The notes: generated from the sequence alone by a model not told the origin. A stretch of 64,000 nucleotides of DNA from Desulfobulbaceae bacterium BRH_c16a (GCA_000961725.1 LADS01000069.1:1-64000); one strand, 5' to 3'; positions 43,695-53,084 are shown, counted from the first letter of the stretch. Program-made: numbers and translations.

Positions 43695-45659
43695 TCAACT
43701 GATCACACAGAGCACCGCGCCTTTGGCGACCGTGTCGCCGCTGGCAAACTTTATTGCCTGAAGCGTACCGTCACAGGGTGCGGTGAGGGCATTTTCCATC
43801 TTCATGGCCTCAAGGACGACAACGGTGTCGCCTTTCTTGACGATGTCGCCCGCCTTCTTCTCGTATTTGACGATCATGCCCGGCATCGGCGCCAGCAGAA
43901 CGGTCCCTTCCGCCTGTGCAGGCACTGGATCCGGCGCCGGAGCGGGATTGGCCGCGACGGGAGCCGCGACATGGGCCGGGGCAGGTGCGGCGGCAACCTG
44001 TTGAGGCGCCATTACGACCTGGGGATTGCCGGTAGGATCGACATCCACGGCAAAATACTCATCATCGATAAAGACATTGAATTTCCGTACGGCTTGCGAT
44101 TTCGGCGGTTTTTCAACCTGCTTCGGTTCAACCAGCTTGCCGGCCAAGGCCTTTTTCACCAGCTCATCCCTTTTCTTCACTTCCTCGAGAGTAATCGGCT
44201 TGACACTTGCCGGCGGCTCGCTTTTACCGTACTTCCACTCGAGGAATTTCCTGCCGGTAACCGGGAACTGGGCATACAGGATCAAATCATCCATATCCAC
44301 CGCCAGATCGCCGATCTCCGCCTTGGCCTTCTCAAGTTCGGGCTCGAGCACCTCGGCCGGACGGCAGGTAATCGGTTCTTCGCCGCGTGGGTAACCTTTC
44401 AGGGCTTTTGCCTGCAGCTCGGGATTGATCGGCACCGCAGTCTTGCCGTACAACCCGTAACAGAGGTCTTTTACCTGACCGGTAATCATCTTGTACCGTT
44501 CGCCGGGAGTATCATGAAGGACGTTGTTGACCGTCTGCACGCCGACGATCTGGCTGGTAGGCGTAACCAGGGGGATCTGACCGAGATCCTTCCTGACTCT
44601 CGGCAACTCCTTATACACCTCGTCGATCTTATCGAGGGCGTCCATTTCCCGCAATTGATTTACAAGATTCGACAGCATGCCGCCCGGAGTCTGATGGAGC
44701 AGGACGTTGATATCGATAATCGACACTTTGGAATCGTCAAGGAGGTGTTTATACTTCGGCATCACCTGCTTCTCGAAGATCTCATTGATCTCGGCAAGTT
44801 TCTTGATGTCGAAGCCGGTATCGCGATTGGTACCCAAAAGCGCCATGACCAGCGGCTCGACAGCTGCGTGGGAGGTTCTGTAGGCATAGGGTGTCATACA
44901 GGTATCGATGATGTCGACCCCTGCTTCGATCGCTTTGAGGTGGGTCATCGGCGACATTCCCGAGGTGAAGTGGCTGTGCAGGTGAAGAGGTACATTCACC
45001 GCCTTCTTCATCGCCTTGATGAGAGGATACGCGTCATAGGGTGCCATGAGGCCGGCCATATCCTTGATACAGATAGAGTCCGCTCCCATGGATTCCAGCG
45101 CTTTCGCCTTCTCGGTATAGTATTCGAGATTATAAACTTCACCGCCAAGACGAGGCTCGGTCAGAGTGTAGCAGATACATCCCTGGAAATGCTTGCCGCT
45201 TTTTTTGATCTGCTTGACGACGGTCTCGAAATTGCGGTAATCGTTCAAGGCGTCGAAGGTTCTGAAAACATCCATGCCGTTTTCCGCCGCACGGTCGACA
45301 AAAGCATAGGCCAGATCGTCGGCATAGTTCCGGTAACCGACCAGATTCTGAGCCCGCAGCAGCATGGAAAAAGGAGTCTTTTTAATATATCGTTTCAAGG
45401 TGCGCAGGCGTTGCCACGGGTCTTCGTTGAGAAAACGGTGCATGGTATCGAAGGTTGCGCCGCCCCAGGTTTCAATCGCCCAGAATCCCACCTCATCCAT
45501 CAGTTCGGCTACCGGGATCATATCCTCTGTCCGTCCACGGGTTGCGAAAAGGGATTGATGGCCGTCGCGAATGGACAAATCCATGATTTTCACCGGATTT
45601 TTTGCCTTTGGCCGATCTGCGGAATAATTCAATGGGGTCATCGTCACTTTATCGCTCAT
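43695..45659 (-). CDS. Transcarboxylase 5S + biotin subunit (pyruvate carboxylase B/OadA-like)
   Basis: The 654-residue protein has the HMGL-like carboxyltransferase barrel (about 20-300; IMDLSIRDGHQSLFATR, WGGATFDTMHRFL, HLHSHFTSGMSPM), the conserved PYC/OADA domain (about 320-520, with LLHQTPGGMLSNL and LVTPTSQIVGVQ), an alanine/proline linker (about 560-590), and a biotinyl domain with VVLEAMKMEN. It moves carboxyl between biotin and pyruvate/oxaloacetate. With the 12S-like gene at 46389 it most likely forms methylmalonyl-CoA:pyruvate transcarboxylase, as in Desulfobulbus- and Propionibacterium-type metabolism; oxaloacetate decarboxylase is the alternative. Confidence 0.9.
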   Translation of the reverse strand: MSDKVTMTPLNYSADRPKAKNPVKIMDLSIRDGHQSLFATRGRTEDMIPVAELMDEVGFWAIETWGGATFDTMHRFLNEDPWQRLRTLKRYIKKTPFSMLLRAQNLVGYRNYADDLAYAFVDRAAENGMDVFRTFDALNDYRNFETVVKQIKKSGKHFQGCICYTLTEPRLGGEVYNLEYYTEKAKALESMGADSICIKDMAGLMAPYDAYPLIKAMKKAVNVPLHLHSHFTSGMSPMTHLKAIEAGVDIIDTCMTPYAYRTSHAAVEPLVMALLGTNRDTGFDIKKLAEINEIFEKQVMPKYKHLLDDSKVSIIDINVLLHQTPGGMLSNLVNQLREMDALDKIDEVYKELPRVRKDLGQIPLVTPTSQIVGVQTVNNVLHDTPGERYKMITGQVKDLCYGLYGKTAVPINPELQAKALKGYPRGEEPITCRPAEVLEPELEKAKAEIGDLAVDMDDLILYAQFPVTGRKFLEWKYGKSEPPASVKPITLEEVKKRDELVKKALAGKLVEPKQVEKPPKSQAVRKFNVFIDDEYFAVDVDPTGNPQVVMAPQQVAAAPAPAHVAAPVAANPAPAPDPVPAQAEGTVLLAPMPGMIVKYEKKAGDIVKKGDTVVVLEAMKMENALTAPCDGTLQAIKFASGDTVAKGAVLCVIS

Positions 45660-45701
45660 CGTATCTTATCTCCTCTTACCTCAACTTTAACGTTTGATTC
45701 T

Positions 45702-45761
45702 ATTAGTACCTTAGAAATTCATTTGTTGTTTTTTCTGAAGAATTTCGTGAAGGTACTTAGG
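45702..45761. repeat. TAGTACCTT-type palindromic element (copy 1)
   Basis: Imperfect inverted repeat with ends TTAGTACCTT and AAGGTACTTAG and inner GAAATTC/GAATTTC, filling most of the gap between the transcarboxylase gene and the small gene at 45765. Related to the copies at 47976 and 48068. Confidence 0.6.
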
Positions 45762-45764
45762 GTG

Positions 45765-45998
45765 TTAGAAGCGCGTGAACGCTCTTAGCTGGATTAATCT
45801 CCGCATCGCCATCATTTCCTGTCGACCGCTCTGGCTCCACGGACTGAACTCGAAACTTTTGGTTTCCTGGGAAGATGGCTGCAGTTCCTGCGCCGCGGCC
45901 TCCTCCTGCTGCAGATAGAGATTCACAGCAGCCAGAGCTGCAGCCATTTTTTTTCTAGTACCTGCCATCGATTCACCCATCATTTTGTTGACATCCAT
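45765..45998 (-). CDS. Small OadG/MmdD-tail-like accessory protein
   Basis: This 77-residue protein has no membrane helix. An alanine-rich helix (KKMAAALAAVNLYLQQEEAA) is followed by FSPWSQSGRQEMMAMRRL, which resembles the C-terminal PxWxxAGRxELM end of OadG/MmdD and related carboxylase gamma or epsilon parts. It lies between the 12S-like and 5S-like genes, so it could be an assembly subunit. The start is uncertain; no clear ribosome-binding site precedes 45998, and later methionines are possible. Confidence 0.65.
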   Translation of the reverse strand: MDVNKMMGESMAGTRKKMAAALAAVNLYLQQEEAAAQELQPSSQETKSFEFSPWSQSGRQEMMAMRRLIQLRAFTRF

Positions 45999-46062
45999 TG
46001 CGGCGGAAGCTTTGTCTTACTCGGCCAGCTCCACCCTAGGTTGCTTTGGCACAAAGTTTTTG

Positions 46063-46347
46063 CTACGCGCTGTACATTGCGTACTCGGTCTCCTGACCCA
46101 GTAATGTGTCGATCCGTGTTTGAATTTCGATTCGCTTAGGATTATTGACCCAGTTATTCCAGTCTTCCACCGAACGCCAGGTACTGACAACCATGCACTC
46201 ATCCTTCCGATCGATCCTGCTCAAGGTCTCGCCGGATATATATCCCGGCTGCTCAAGAGTCAGCGATCGCAATTTCTTCAACAGCATCGTGAGTTCGACG
46301 ACGTTTTTGTCCTGTACTTTTCGTTTAATGAAAATTTTTACTGACAT
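46063..46347 (-). CDS. ABM-superfamily (antibiotic biosynthesis monooxygenase-like) small protein
   Basis: The 94-residue protein has the ferredoxin-like ABM pattern: VKIFIKRKVQDKN, LRSLTLEQPGYISGETLSRIDRKDECMVVSTWRSVEDWNNWVNN. Such dimeric proteins include heme-degrading enzymes and many of unknown role. GAGACCCC precedes the ATG. It sits between the small accessory gene and the 12S-like gene on the same strand. The role in the transcarboxylase unit is unknown. Confidence 0.8.
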   Translation of the reverse strand: MSVKIFIKRKVQDKNVVELTMLLKKLRSLTLEQPGYISGETLSRIDRKDECMVVSTWRSVEDWNNWVNNPKRIEIQTRIDTLLGQETEYAMYSA

Positions 46348-46388
46348 TTCGGGGTCTCCTTGTCTGGTAACGGACCGAACTGCAACGG

Positions 46389-47939
46389 TTAGAGGGGAAT
46401 ATTGCCATGTTTCTTCATTGGATTGGTATCGCGCTTATTCTGGAGTATACCCAGTGCCTTGATGATCCTTGTGCGGGTGTTGGCCGGCTCGATGATATCG
46501 TCGATGTAGCCTCGTTGTGCGGCGACATAAGGATTGGCGACCGTATCCTGGTACTCCTTTTCCTTCTCGGCCATAAAAGCCTTGGGATCGGCGGCTTTTC
46601 TTGCTTCTTTGGCATACAGGATCCCGGCAGCGCCTTTAGCGCCCATCACCGCTATCTCCGCACTCGGCCAAGCATAATTGATATCTCCGCGCAAGTGCTT
46701 GGAAGACATCACGCAATACGCACCGCCATAGGCCTTCCGCGTAATAACGGTCACTTTCGGAATAGTCGCTTCGGCGAAGGCATAGAGAATTTTTGCCCCG
46801 TTGCGGATGACTCCGCCGTATTCCTGGGCGGTACCCGGTAAAAATCCGGGGACATCGACAAAGGTTACCACCGGAATATTGAAGCAGTCGCAGAACCGGA
46901 CAAAACGCGCCCCCTTGATCGATGAATCGATATCCAGCACCCCGGAAAGGTGGGCCGGCTGATTGGCGACGATACCGACGCTCATCCCATTGTAACGGGC
47001 AAAACCGACTATGAGATTGGGAGCGAAATTTTCTTTCACTTCAAAAAAATCCCTGTTGTCGACCGTATGAAGAATGACGTCCTTCATATCGTAGGCAGCA
47101 TTTTGATTTTCCGGAATAATTGCATTAAGCTCCAGGGCTCGTCGATCAACCGGTTCGGTGCACGGCATTGCCGGCGGATTCTCCATGTTGTTCTGCGGCA
47201 GAAACGATAAAAGCTTGCGGATATAGGCGATAGCATCGGCACCGGAGCCGGCGGGATAATCGACTACCCCGCTGCGGCTTGCATGCATGGCCGCCCCTCC
47301 CAGTTCCTCCTCGGTTACGTCCTCATGGGTAACCGATTTGACAACCTTCGGCCCGGTAAGAAACATATACGATTGTTTCTGGACCATGATGACGAAATCG
47401 GTCAAGGCCGGAGAATATACGGCTCCGCCGGCACACGGTCCAAATATCGCAGATATCTGGGGAACGACGCCTGAAGCCATGACATTGCGCTGAAATATTT
47501 CCGAATAGCCGGCCAGGCTCTCGATCCCTTCCTGAATCCGAGCGCCGCCTGAATCGTTGAGACCGATAACCGGAGCGCCGTTCCTCATAGCAAGATCCAT
47601 AATCTTGCATATTTTTTCGGCAAACGTTTCCGAAAGGGAGCCGCCGAGCACGGTAAAATCCTGGGCAAAAACATAGACCGTTCGGCCGTCGACCGTGCCG
47701 TGCCCGGTGACCACGCCATCACCCGGGAAGACCTGGGTTTCCATGCCGAAATCACGGCATCGGTGGGTCTTGAACATGTCGAATTCTTCGAATGAGCCTT
47801 TGTCCAGAAGCAGATCGATCCGCTCCCTGGCAGTCATACTCCCTTTTGCATGCTGCTTGTCGATCCTTTGCTGACCGCCACCCAATCGGGCTTCCGCTCT
47901 GAGTTTCAGCAAGTGGTCCAGTTGGTCGTTCGTCTTCAT
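46389..47939 (-). CDS. Acyl-CoA carboxyltransferase (transcarboxylase 12S/propionyl-CoA carboxylase beta-like)
   Basis: The 516-residue protein is a paralogue of mmdA at 34552 and has LNDSGGARIQEGIESLAGY, FGPCAGGAVYSPALTDF, FVDVPGFLPGTAQEYGG and RKAYGGAYCVM, ending KKHGNIPL. It exchanges carboxyl between propionyl/methylmalonyl-CoA and biotin. No biotin carboxylase gene is nearby, while a 5S-biotin gene is, so transcarboxylase 12S is favoured over propionyl-CoA carboxylase. AAGGAG precedes ATG 47939; the longer frame runs into repeat sequence and is rejected. Confidence 0.9.
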   Translation of the reverse strand: MKTNDQLDHLLKLRAEARLGGGQQRIDKQHAKGSMTARERIDLLLDKGSFEEFDMFKTHRCRDFGMETQVFPGDGVVTGHGTVDGRTVYVFAQDFTVLGGSLSETFAEKICKIMDLAMRNGAPVIGLNDSGGARIQEGIESLAGYSEIFQRNVMASGVVPQISAIFGPCAGGAVYSPALTDFVIMVQKQSYMFLTGPKVVKSVTHEDVTEEELGGAAMHASRSGVVDYPAGSGADAIAYIRKLLSFLPQNNMENPPAMPCTEPVDRRALELNAIIPENQNAAYDMKDVILHTVDNRDFFEVKENFAPNLIVGFARYNGMSVGIVANQPAHLSGVLDIDSSIKGARFVRFCDCFNIPVVTFVDVPGFLPGTAQEYGGVIRNGAKILYAFAEATIPKVTVITRKAYGGAYCVMSSKHLRGDINYAWPSAEIAVMGAKGAAGILYAKEARKAADPKAFMAEKEKEYQDTVANPYVAAQRGYIDDIIEPANTRTRIIKALGILQNKRDTNPMKKHGNIPL

Positions 47940-48185
47940 AGTCTCTCCTTGAAACAAACACCCCACAAGGGGGGATAAGTGCCTTTCGCAGATTATTTTC
48001 TTGTTTTTGTACGAAAACAATCTGTAAGGCACTAAATTCACAGTGCCTCATCCGGTAACCGGCCCCTTTAGTACCTTACGGGTTGTCTTCTTGTTTTTTG
48101 CAAGAAAACAATCCGTCTCAAGGTACTTATCCCCCTCAAGGGGGGACTGAGAAGAGTACCCCCTTGAGGGGTGTAAGGGGATACC
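47940..48185. repeat. Two TAGTRCCTT-type palindromic elements between 12S-like gene and sucD
   Basis: Copy 2 (47976-48034) has ends TAAGTGCCTT and AAGGCACTAA; copy 3 (48068-48130) has ends TTAGTACCTT and AAGGTACTTA. Both share inner GATTGTTTTC-like arms. GGGG-rich strings of the form CCCCTTGAGGGG flank them. No gene is supported in the gap. They would place two hairpins in the leader of the 12S-like transcript. Confidence 0.65.
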
Positions 48186-49058
48186 TCAGGAAAAGGCTTC
48201 TTTGCACAACCTTCCCAAAGAACCCAGATCTTCACAGACGTAGAGACCACACTCCTGCATGGCTTGAATTTTTGCCGCAGCCGTTCCCTGCCCGCCGCTG
48301 ACAATTGCGCCGGCATGTCCCATCCGCCTTCCCGGAGGCGCCGTCAACCCGGCGATGAAGCCGACCACGGGTTTTTTCATGTTGGCTTTGATCCAGGCCG
48401 AGGCCTCTTCTTCGGCGTTGCCGCCGATTTCACCAACCATGACCACCGCCTCGGTGGCTGGATCCTCGTTGAAGGCCTTCAGACAATCGATGAAACCGGT
48501 GCCGTTCACCGGGTCGCCGCCGATGCCGACACAGGTTGTCTGGCCAAGGCCGACCTGGGTTAACTGGTGAACGACCTCATAGGTTAAGGTCCCGGAACGG
48601 GAAACGACACCTACCGGACCTCCCGGAGTATGAATGGCACCCGGCATGATGCCGATCTTGCATTCGCCGGGAGTAATTATTCCCGGACAGTTGGGGCCGA
48701 TAAGCCTTACGTTCTTGGATGCCAGATAGTTTTTGACTCTCAGCATATCCATCACCGGAACGCCTTCGGTAATGCACACCACCACTCCGATGCCGGCATC
48801 GACCGACTCAAGGATGGCGTCCGCCGCAAATGGCGGCGGAACGAGAATCATGGCCGCATCGGCGCCGGTATTCTCCTTTGCTTCTTTCACGGTATTAAAA
48901 ACCGGTACCGCATCCATCTTCATGCCGCCCTTGCCCGGCGTCACTCCGGCAACTACGTTGGTACCGTAGGCTATACATTGCTGGGTATGAAACTGGCCTT
49001 CTTTGCCGGTTATGCCCTGAACAAGGACACGTGTTTGGGAATTTATAAAAATGCTCAT
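48186..49058 (-). CDS. sucD: Succinyl-CoA synthetase alpha subunit
   Basis: The 290-residue protein starts SIFINSQTRVLVQGITGKEGQFHTQQ and has GPNCPGIITPGECKIGIMPG and the phosphohistidine loop MGHAGAIVSGGQGTAAAK. With SucC it converts succinyl-CoA to succinate with nucleotide gain, or the reverse. It lies 279 bp after sucC, farther than the usual overlap, without a clear terminator in between. Confidence 0.97.
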   Translation of the reverse strand: MSIFINSQTRVLVQGITGKEGQFHTQQCIAYGTNVVAGVTPGKGGMKMDAVPVFNTVKEAKENTGADAAMILVPPPFAADAILESVDAGIGVVVCITEGVPVMDMLRVKNYLASKNVRLIGPNCPGIITPGECKIGIMPGAIHTPGGPVGVVSRSGTLTYEVVHQLTQVGLGQTTCVGIGGDPVNGTGFIDCLKAFNEDPATEAVVMVGEIGGNAEEEASAWIKANMKKPVVGFIAGLTAPPGRRMGHAGAIVSGGQGTAAAKIQAMQECGLYVCEDLGSLGRLCKEAFS

Positions 49059-49337
49059 TTTTTTCCTTTGAAAGTATAATTGCTCATGCTCTTTTACAGG
49101 GTTAGGCGATTACCGCCGACCCGCCTCCCCCACAACCAGCACATCAAAAATATTCCCTTGATATAACAATAAATTTGATACTTCCGCCGTCATTTCAAGA
49201 AGCCTGCCGCAGGACAAAAAAAGTAAAAAAGTACACGTTCAGGATCAAAACTTCTTTTCGCCCACTTTACATCTGCGCTTGTGTGTTGTTCTTGGCTGAA
49301 ATATGACAGGCGTTCTGCTTTGTACCGGATTTACGAT

Positions 49338-50495
49338 CTAGGCAACTATCTCTGCAACCTTTTTAGCTGCATCTGCCAGATCGGTCGCATTAATCAGTTT
49401 CAGACCCGACTCGGCGAGTATTCTTCGGCCCTCTTCAACATTTGTTCCTTCCATACGCACCACGACAGGCACTGACAGTTGTATTTTCTTTGCTGCCTGG
49501 ACAACCCCCTGAGCCAAAACGTCACATCGCAGAATGCCGCCGAAAATATTGATCAGAATACCTTTGACCTTGCTGTCGCTGAGGATAATGCGAAATCCGT
49601 TTTCCACCATTTCCGCGTTGGCGCCGCCGCCGACATCGAGGAAATTGGCAGGTTCGGCACCGGCCTGCTTGATGATATCCATGGTGGCCATGGCAAGACC
49701 CGCGCCGTTGACCATATTGCCGACGTTGCCATCGAGGTTGATGTAATTGAGATTGAACTTGGCGGCTTCCGCTTCGGCCGGATCGTCTTCGTTGGGATCA
49801 TGCATCGCAACGACATCGGCATGCCGGAACAGTGCATTGGAGTCGACATCGACCTTTGCATCGAGGGCAATGATTGTATTTTCTTCCGTGACGATCAACG
49901 GATTGATCTCGACGAGGGAACAATCGTAATCGACAAAGAGATTGTAGAGACTTTTTAAAATCGCGGAGAATTCCTTCATCAAAACCTTGTCCAGCTCAAG
50001 CCCGAACATGACCTGACGGAGGTGATAGCTCTGGATCCCGACCAGCGGGTTAACCTGCACCTTGATGATCCTGTGAGGAGTTTTGGCCGCGACTTCCTCG
50101 ATATCCATGCCGCCGTCCTGACTGGCAATTATGGTGACTGTCGCGGTACTGCGATCGGGGACGATCGAAAGGTACATTTCCTTCTTGATGGCTACGCCTT
50201 TTTCAACCAGCACCGTTTTGACCAGCCGCCCCTCGGGACCGGTCTGCTTGGTGACGAGGGTCATGCCAAGAATGGCCTCTGCCGCCTTGCCGACCTCTTC
50301 GCTTGTCCGGGCAACTTTCACGCCGCCCCCCTTTCCCCTGCCACCGGCGTGGATCTGGGCTTTGACCGCGACCGGCAGCCCCAGCCCCGCAGCAATCTCC
50401 GAGATTCCCTGCACGGTATTGCTCACACCACCCTCGGGAGTCGGCACCTTATACTTGCGGAAAAGCTCTTTCGCCTGGTATTCGTGAATCTTCAT
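49338..50495 (-). CDS. sucC: Succinyl-CoA synthetase beta subunit, ADP-forming type
   Basis: The 385-residue ATP-grasp protein starts MKIHEYQAKELFRKY and has KAQIHAGGRGKGGGVKVA, SLVEINPLIV, DGNVGNMVNGAGLAMATMDII and NIFGGILRCDVLAQGV. The ATG at 50495 is chosen because AGGA then lies nine bases upstream; ATG 50501 is also in frame. Nucleotide specificity is not decided by sequence. A terminator separates it from prpE upstream. Confidence 0.96.
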   Translation of the reverse strand: MKIHEYQAKELFRKYKVPTPEGGVSNTVQGISEIAAGLGLPVAVKAQIHAGGRGKGGGVKVARTSEEVGKAAEAILGMTLVTKQTGPEGRLVKTVLVEKGVAIKKEMYLSIVPDRSTATVTIIASQDGGMDIEEVAAKTPHRIIKVQVNPLVGIQSYHLRQVMFGLELDKVLMKEFSAILKSLYNLFVDYDCSLVEINPLIVTEENTIIALDAKVDVDSNALFRHADVVAMHDPNEDDPAEAEAAKFNLNYINLDGNVGNMVNGAGLAMATMDIIKQAGAEPANFLDVGGGANAEMVENGFRIILSDSKVKGILINIFGGILRCDVLAQGVVQAAKKIQLSVPVVVRMEGTNVEEGRRILAESGLKLINATDLADAAKKVAEIVA

Positions 50496-50550
50496 ACTCA
50501 TTCATCCTGGAAAACGGAGCGCGAGGTTAACCCGGCCCCTGAAGTATAAG

Positions 50551-50580
50551 AAAAAGGCAGCTGCCGGAAAGGCAGCTGCC
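50551..50580 (-). terminator. Terminator of prpE
   Basis: A perfect stem GGCAGCTGCC / GGCAGCTGCC with a GGAAA loop, followed on the minus strand by TTTTT. It lies 15 bases past the prpE stop and before sucC. Confidence 0.92.
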
Positions 50581-50594
50581 CGCTCGGATAGCTG

Positions 50595-52490
50595 CTAATT
50601 TTTTACATACCCCATTTTCACCAGTGCTTCGGTGATCTCGGTGAGAATTGCCGGATCATCGATAGTCGACGGCATCCTGTAATCCTTGTTATTGGCGATC
50701 GAGCGCATGGTACCGCGCAAGATCTTACCGGATCTGGTCTTGGGCAGACGGACGACCTGGCATGCATCCTTGAAACAGGCGATGGGGCCGATGGTCTCGC
50801 GAACCATCTTGACCAGTTCCTTCTTGATTTCTTCGCCGTCACGGGTAACACCGGCTTTTACCACGAACAGGCCGACAGGCAGCTGGCCTTTCATCTGATC
50901 GTCGGCACCGAACACCGCACACTCGGCAACGTCGGGGTGGTTGGAGATAATCTCCTCCATGGCACCTGTCGACAAGCGGTGACCGGCGATATTGATAACG
51001 TCGTCCATCCGGCCCATGACATAGACATAGCCGTCCTCGTCGATAAATCCACCGTCGCTGGTCTCGTAATATCCGGGGAACTTTGTCATATACGATTTGA
51101 TGAACCGCTCGTCGTTACGCCAGAGTGTGGTTAAGGTACCCGGCGGCAACGGCAGTTTTACGACGATATTCCCCTCGGTACCCTTGGGAACCTCCACGTT
51201 CTCGTCATTTACCACCCGCACGTCATACCCCGGCATGGCCTTGGTGGGGGATCCTTCCTTGATCGGCAACAGCTCGATGCCGCGGCAATTACCGACAATT
51301 GCCCAGCCGGTTTCGGTCTGCCACCAGTGATCGATGACAGGCACGCCGATCATGTCTTCGGCCCAATGCAGGGTGTCGGGATCGGTACGTTCGCCGGCAA
51401 GATAGAGACATTCGAAGGAAGAAATGTCATATTTCTTAATAAACTCGCCTTTGGGATCCTCTTTCTTGATCGCCCGGAAGGCCGTAGGAGCGGTAAAGAG
51501 CGATTTCACCTTATGCTGGGAAATGACCCGCCAGAAGGCACCGGCATCGGGAGTCCCGACCGGTTTTCCTTCATAGAAAACGGAGGTGGAACCCTGAAGC
51601 AGCGGCGCATACACAATGTATGAATGGCCGACAACCCAGCCCACGTCCGAAGCTGACCACCAGACTTCGCCGGGATTGATGTTATAGAGGTTCTTCATGG
51701 TCCAGTACAGCGCGACTGCGTGCCCGCCGTTGTCCCGTATAACACCTTTCGGCATTCCGGTGGTGCCGGAAGTATAAAGGATGTAAAGCGGGTCGGTCGC
51801 GTCGACTTCCGTACAGCCGACTGGCTTGCTTTTGCCGACCAGTTCCATCCAGTCCATGTCGCGACCTGCCGTCATATCGGCTTTGATCAAGTCGCGCTGG
51901 TAGACGATGACTTTTTTCAATTCATGAGTAGACTGCTCGATGGCGCTGTCGACAAGCGGCTTATAGGCAAGAACCTTCTTGCCCTCGACGGCCCCGGAGG
52001 CAGTGATCAGTAACTTGGGTTGCGCATGATCGATCCTGATCGCCAGCTCGTGAGCGGCAAACCCGCCGAAAACAACCGAATGGATGGCCCCCAGTCTGGC
52101 ACATGCCAGCATGGCTACCGCCGCTTCGGGGATCATCGGCATATAAATAATGACGGTATCACCTTTGCCGACGCCTTGATCGGCCAGCACTCCGGCAAAT
52201 GTGGAAACCTTCTCCAGCAACTCCCGATAGGTAATCTTTTTCAACGTATTGGTTACCGGACTATCGTAGATGATCGCAACCTGATCGGCCCGGCCACCTT
52301 CGACATGACGATCGATGGCGTTATAACAGGTGTTCATTTTCCCGCCGGGAAACCACTTGTAGAAAGGTGCGTTGGAGGCGTCCAAAACTTTGTCGTATGG
52401 TTTATACCAGGAGATACTTTTGGCGGCTTCTGCCCAGAATTCTTCAGGATTTTTAATACTGTGCTGAAAAACTGCATCATAACTAGTCAT
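50595..52490 (-). CDS. prpE: Propionyl-CoA synthetase
   Basis: The 631-residue adenylate-forming enzyme matches PrpE/ACSS3 rather than Acs: the P-loop YTSGTTGMPKGVIRDNGGHAVAL, WWQTETGWAI, and the C-terminal LPKTRSGKILRG with the lysine that is acetylated in PrpE and Acs. It activates propionate with ATP and CoA. AGGAGCAGGT precedes ATG 52490; a longer frame upstream is rejected. An operator-like dyad overlaps about 52580-52593, some 90 bp upstream. Confidence 0.94.
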   Translation of the reverse strand: MTSYDAVFQHSIKNPEEFWAEAAKSISWYKPYDKVLDASNAPFYKWFPGGKMNTCYNAIDRHVEGGRADQVAIIYDSPVTNTLKKITYRELLEKVSTFAGVLADQGVGKGDTVIIYMPMIPEAAVAMLACARLGAIHSVVFGGFAAHELAIRIDHAQPKLLITASGAVEGKKVLAYKPLVDSAIEQSTHELKKVIVYQRDLIKADMTAGRDMDWMELVGKSKPVGCTEVDATDPLYILYTSGTTGMPKGVIRDNGGHAVALYWTMKNLYNINPGEVWWSASDVGWVVGHSYIVYAPLLQGSTSVFYEGKPVGTPDAGAFWRVISQHKVKSLFTAPTAFRAIKKEDPKGEFIKKYDISSFECLYLAGERTDPDTLHWAEDMIGVPVIDHWWQTETGWAIVGNCRGIELLPIKEGSPTKAMPGYDVRVVNDENVEVPKGTEGNIVVKLPLPPGTLTTLWRNDERFIKSYMTKFPGYYETSDGGFIDEDGYVYVMGRMDDVINIAGHRLSTGAMEEIISNHPDVAECAVFGADDQMKGQLPVGLFVVKAGVTRDGEEIKKELVKMVRETIGPIACFKDACQVVRLPKTRSGKILRGTMRSIANNKDYRMPSTIDDPAILTEITEALVKMGYVKN

Positions 52491-53084
52491 ACCTGCTCCT
52501 TTTGGTCTGAATTTTGGTCCATTCACCAGTTTCCAATGGTGTGTATACCGCATAGTATGCCATACTTCAAGCTCTAAATTTAACATTGTTACTCATTATA
52601 GTTAAGCCAATTCACATAATTCTCCAATTTGTATTATATATACGAATGGTTATCCATATATCTTAAAAACAGGTTAAATTCATTTTTTTTTCTTCAAATC
52701 AAAATTAAAAAGGATATCGTTATTACCGTAAACAGATTATATATTATTGTTTTTATTAAGTATTATAATGAATAATTACAGGTCAATCCCACCACAAAAG
52801 AACATTGTTATCATACCTGCATCTTTCCAAATTGACTTTATTATCAACTTCAATTAATTTTATTCGAAATCACATGTCGATCCTTTCATCCATACTGTCA
52901 AAACGACTTTTAACACGCTGGTTTACTGATGTTATTACAAGTATTTCAGAATGATCTCGACCATAAACAAGACATCTGCAAGTATCTTTCCCTATAAATC
53001 GGATAGATACAAAAAGTGGACGTGGAATCCTGTTCTTATCCTGCCCGCTGAAGCATTACCAGCCAATCGGAGAGGTTTTTAATC
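52491..53084. promoter_or_regulatory. AT-rich divergent intergenic region with GTAACAATGTT-type sites
   Basis: The 594-bp gap between prpE and the histidine kinase gene holds no supported ORF. On the minus strand GAGTAACAATGTTAAA (about 52578-52593) matches the dyad at 33635 in 11 of 13 core positions or better, and ATAACAATGTT recurs at about 52801-52812. The middle is extremely AT-rich, as expected for a promoter region. Confidence 0.55.

Noticed and set aside
43578..45788. 736-residue ORF on the plus strand
   Set aside because: Antisense to the transcarboxylase 5S/biotin gene, which has full domain support.
46389..47939. Propionyl-CoA carboxylase beta as the primary call
   Set aside because: No biotin carboxylase subunit is nearby, while a 5S-biotin gene is on the same strand; transcarboxylase fits better, although the family is shared.
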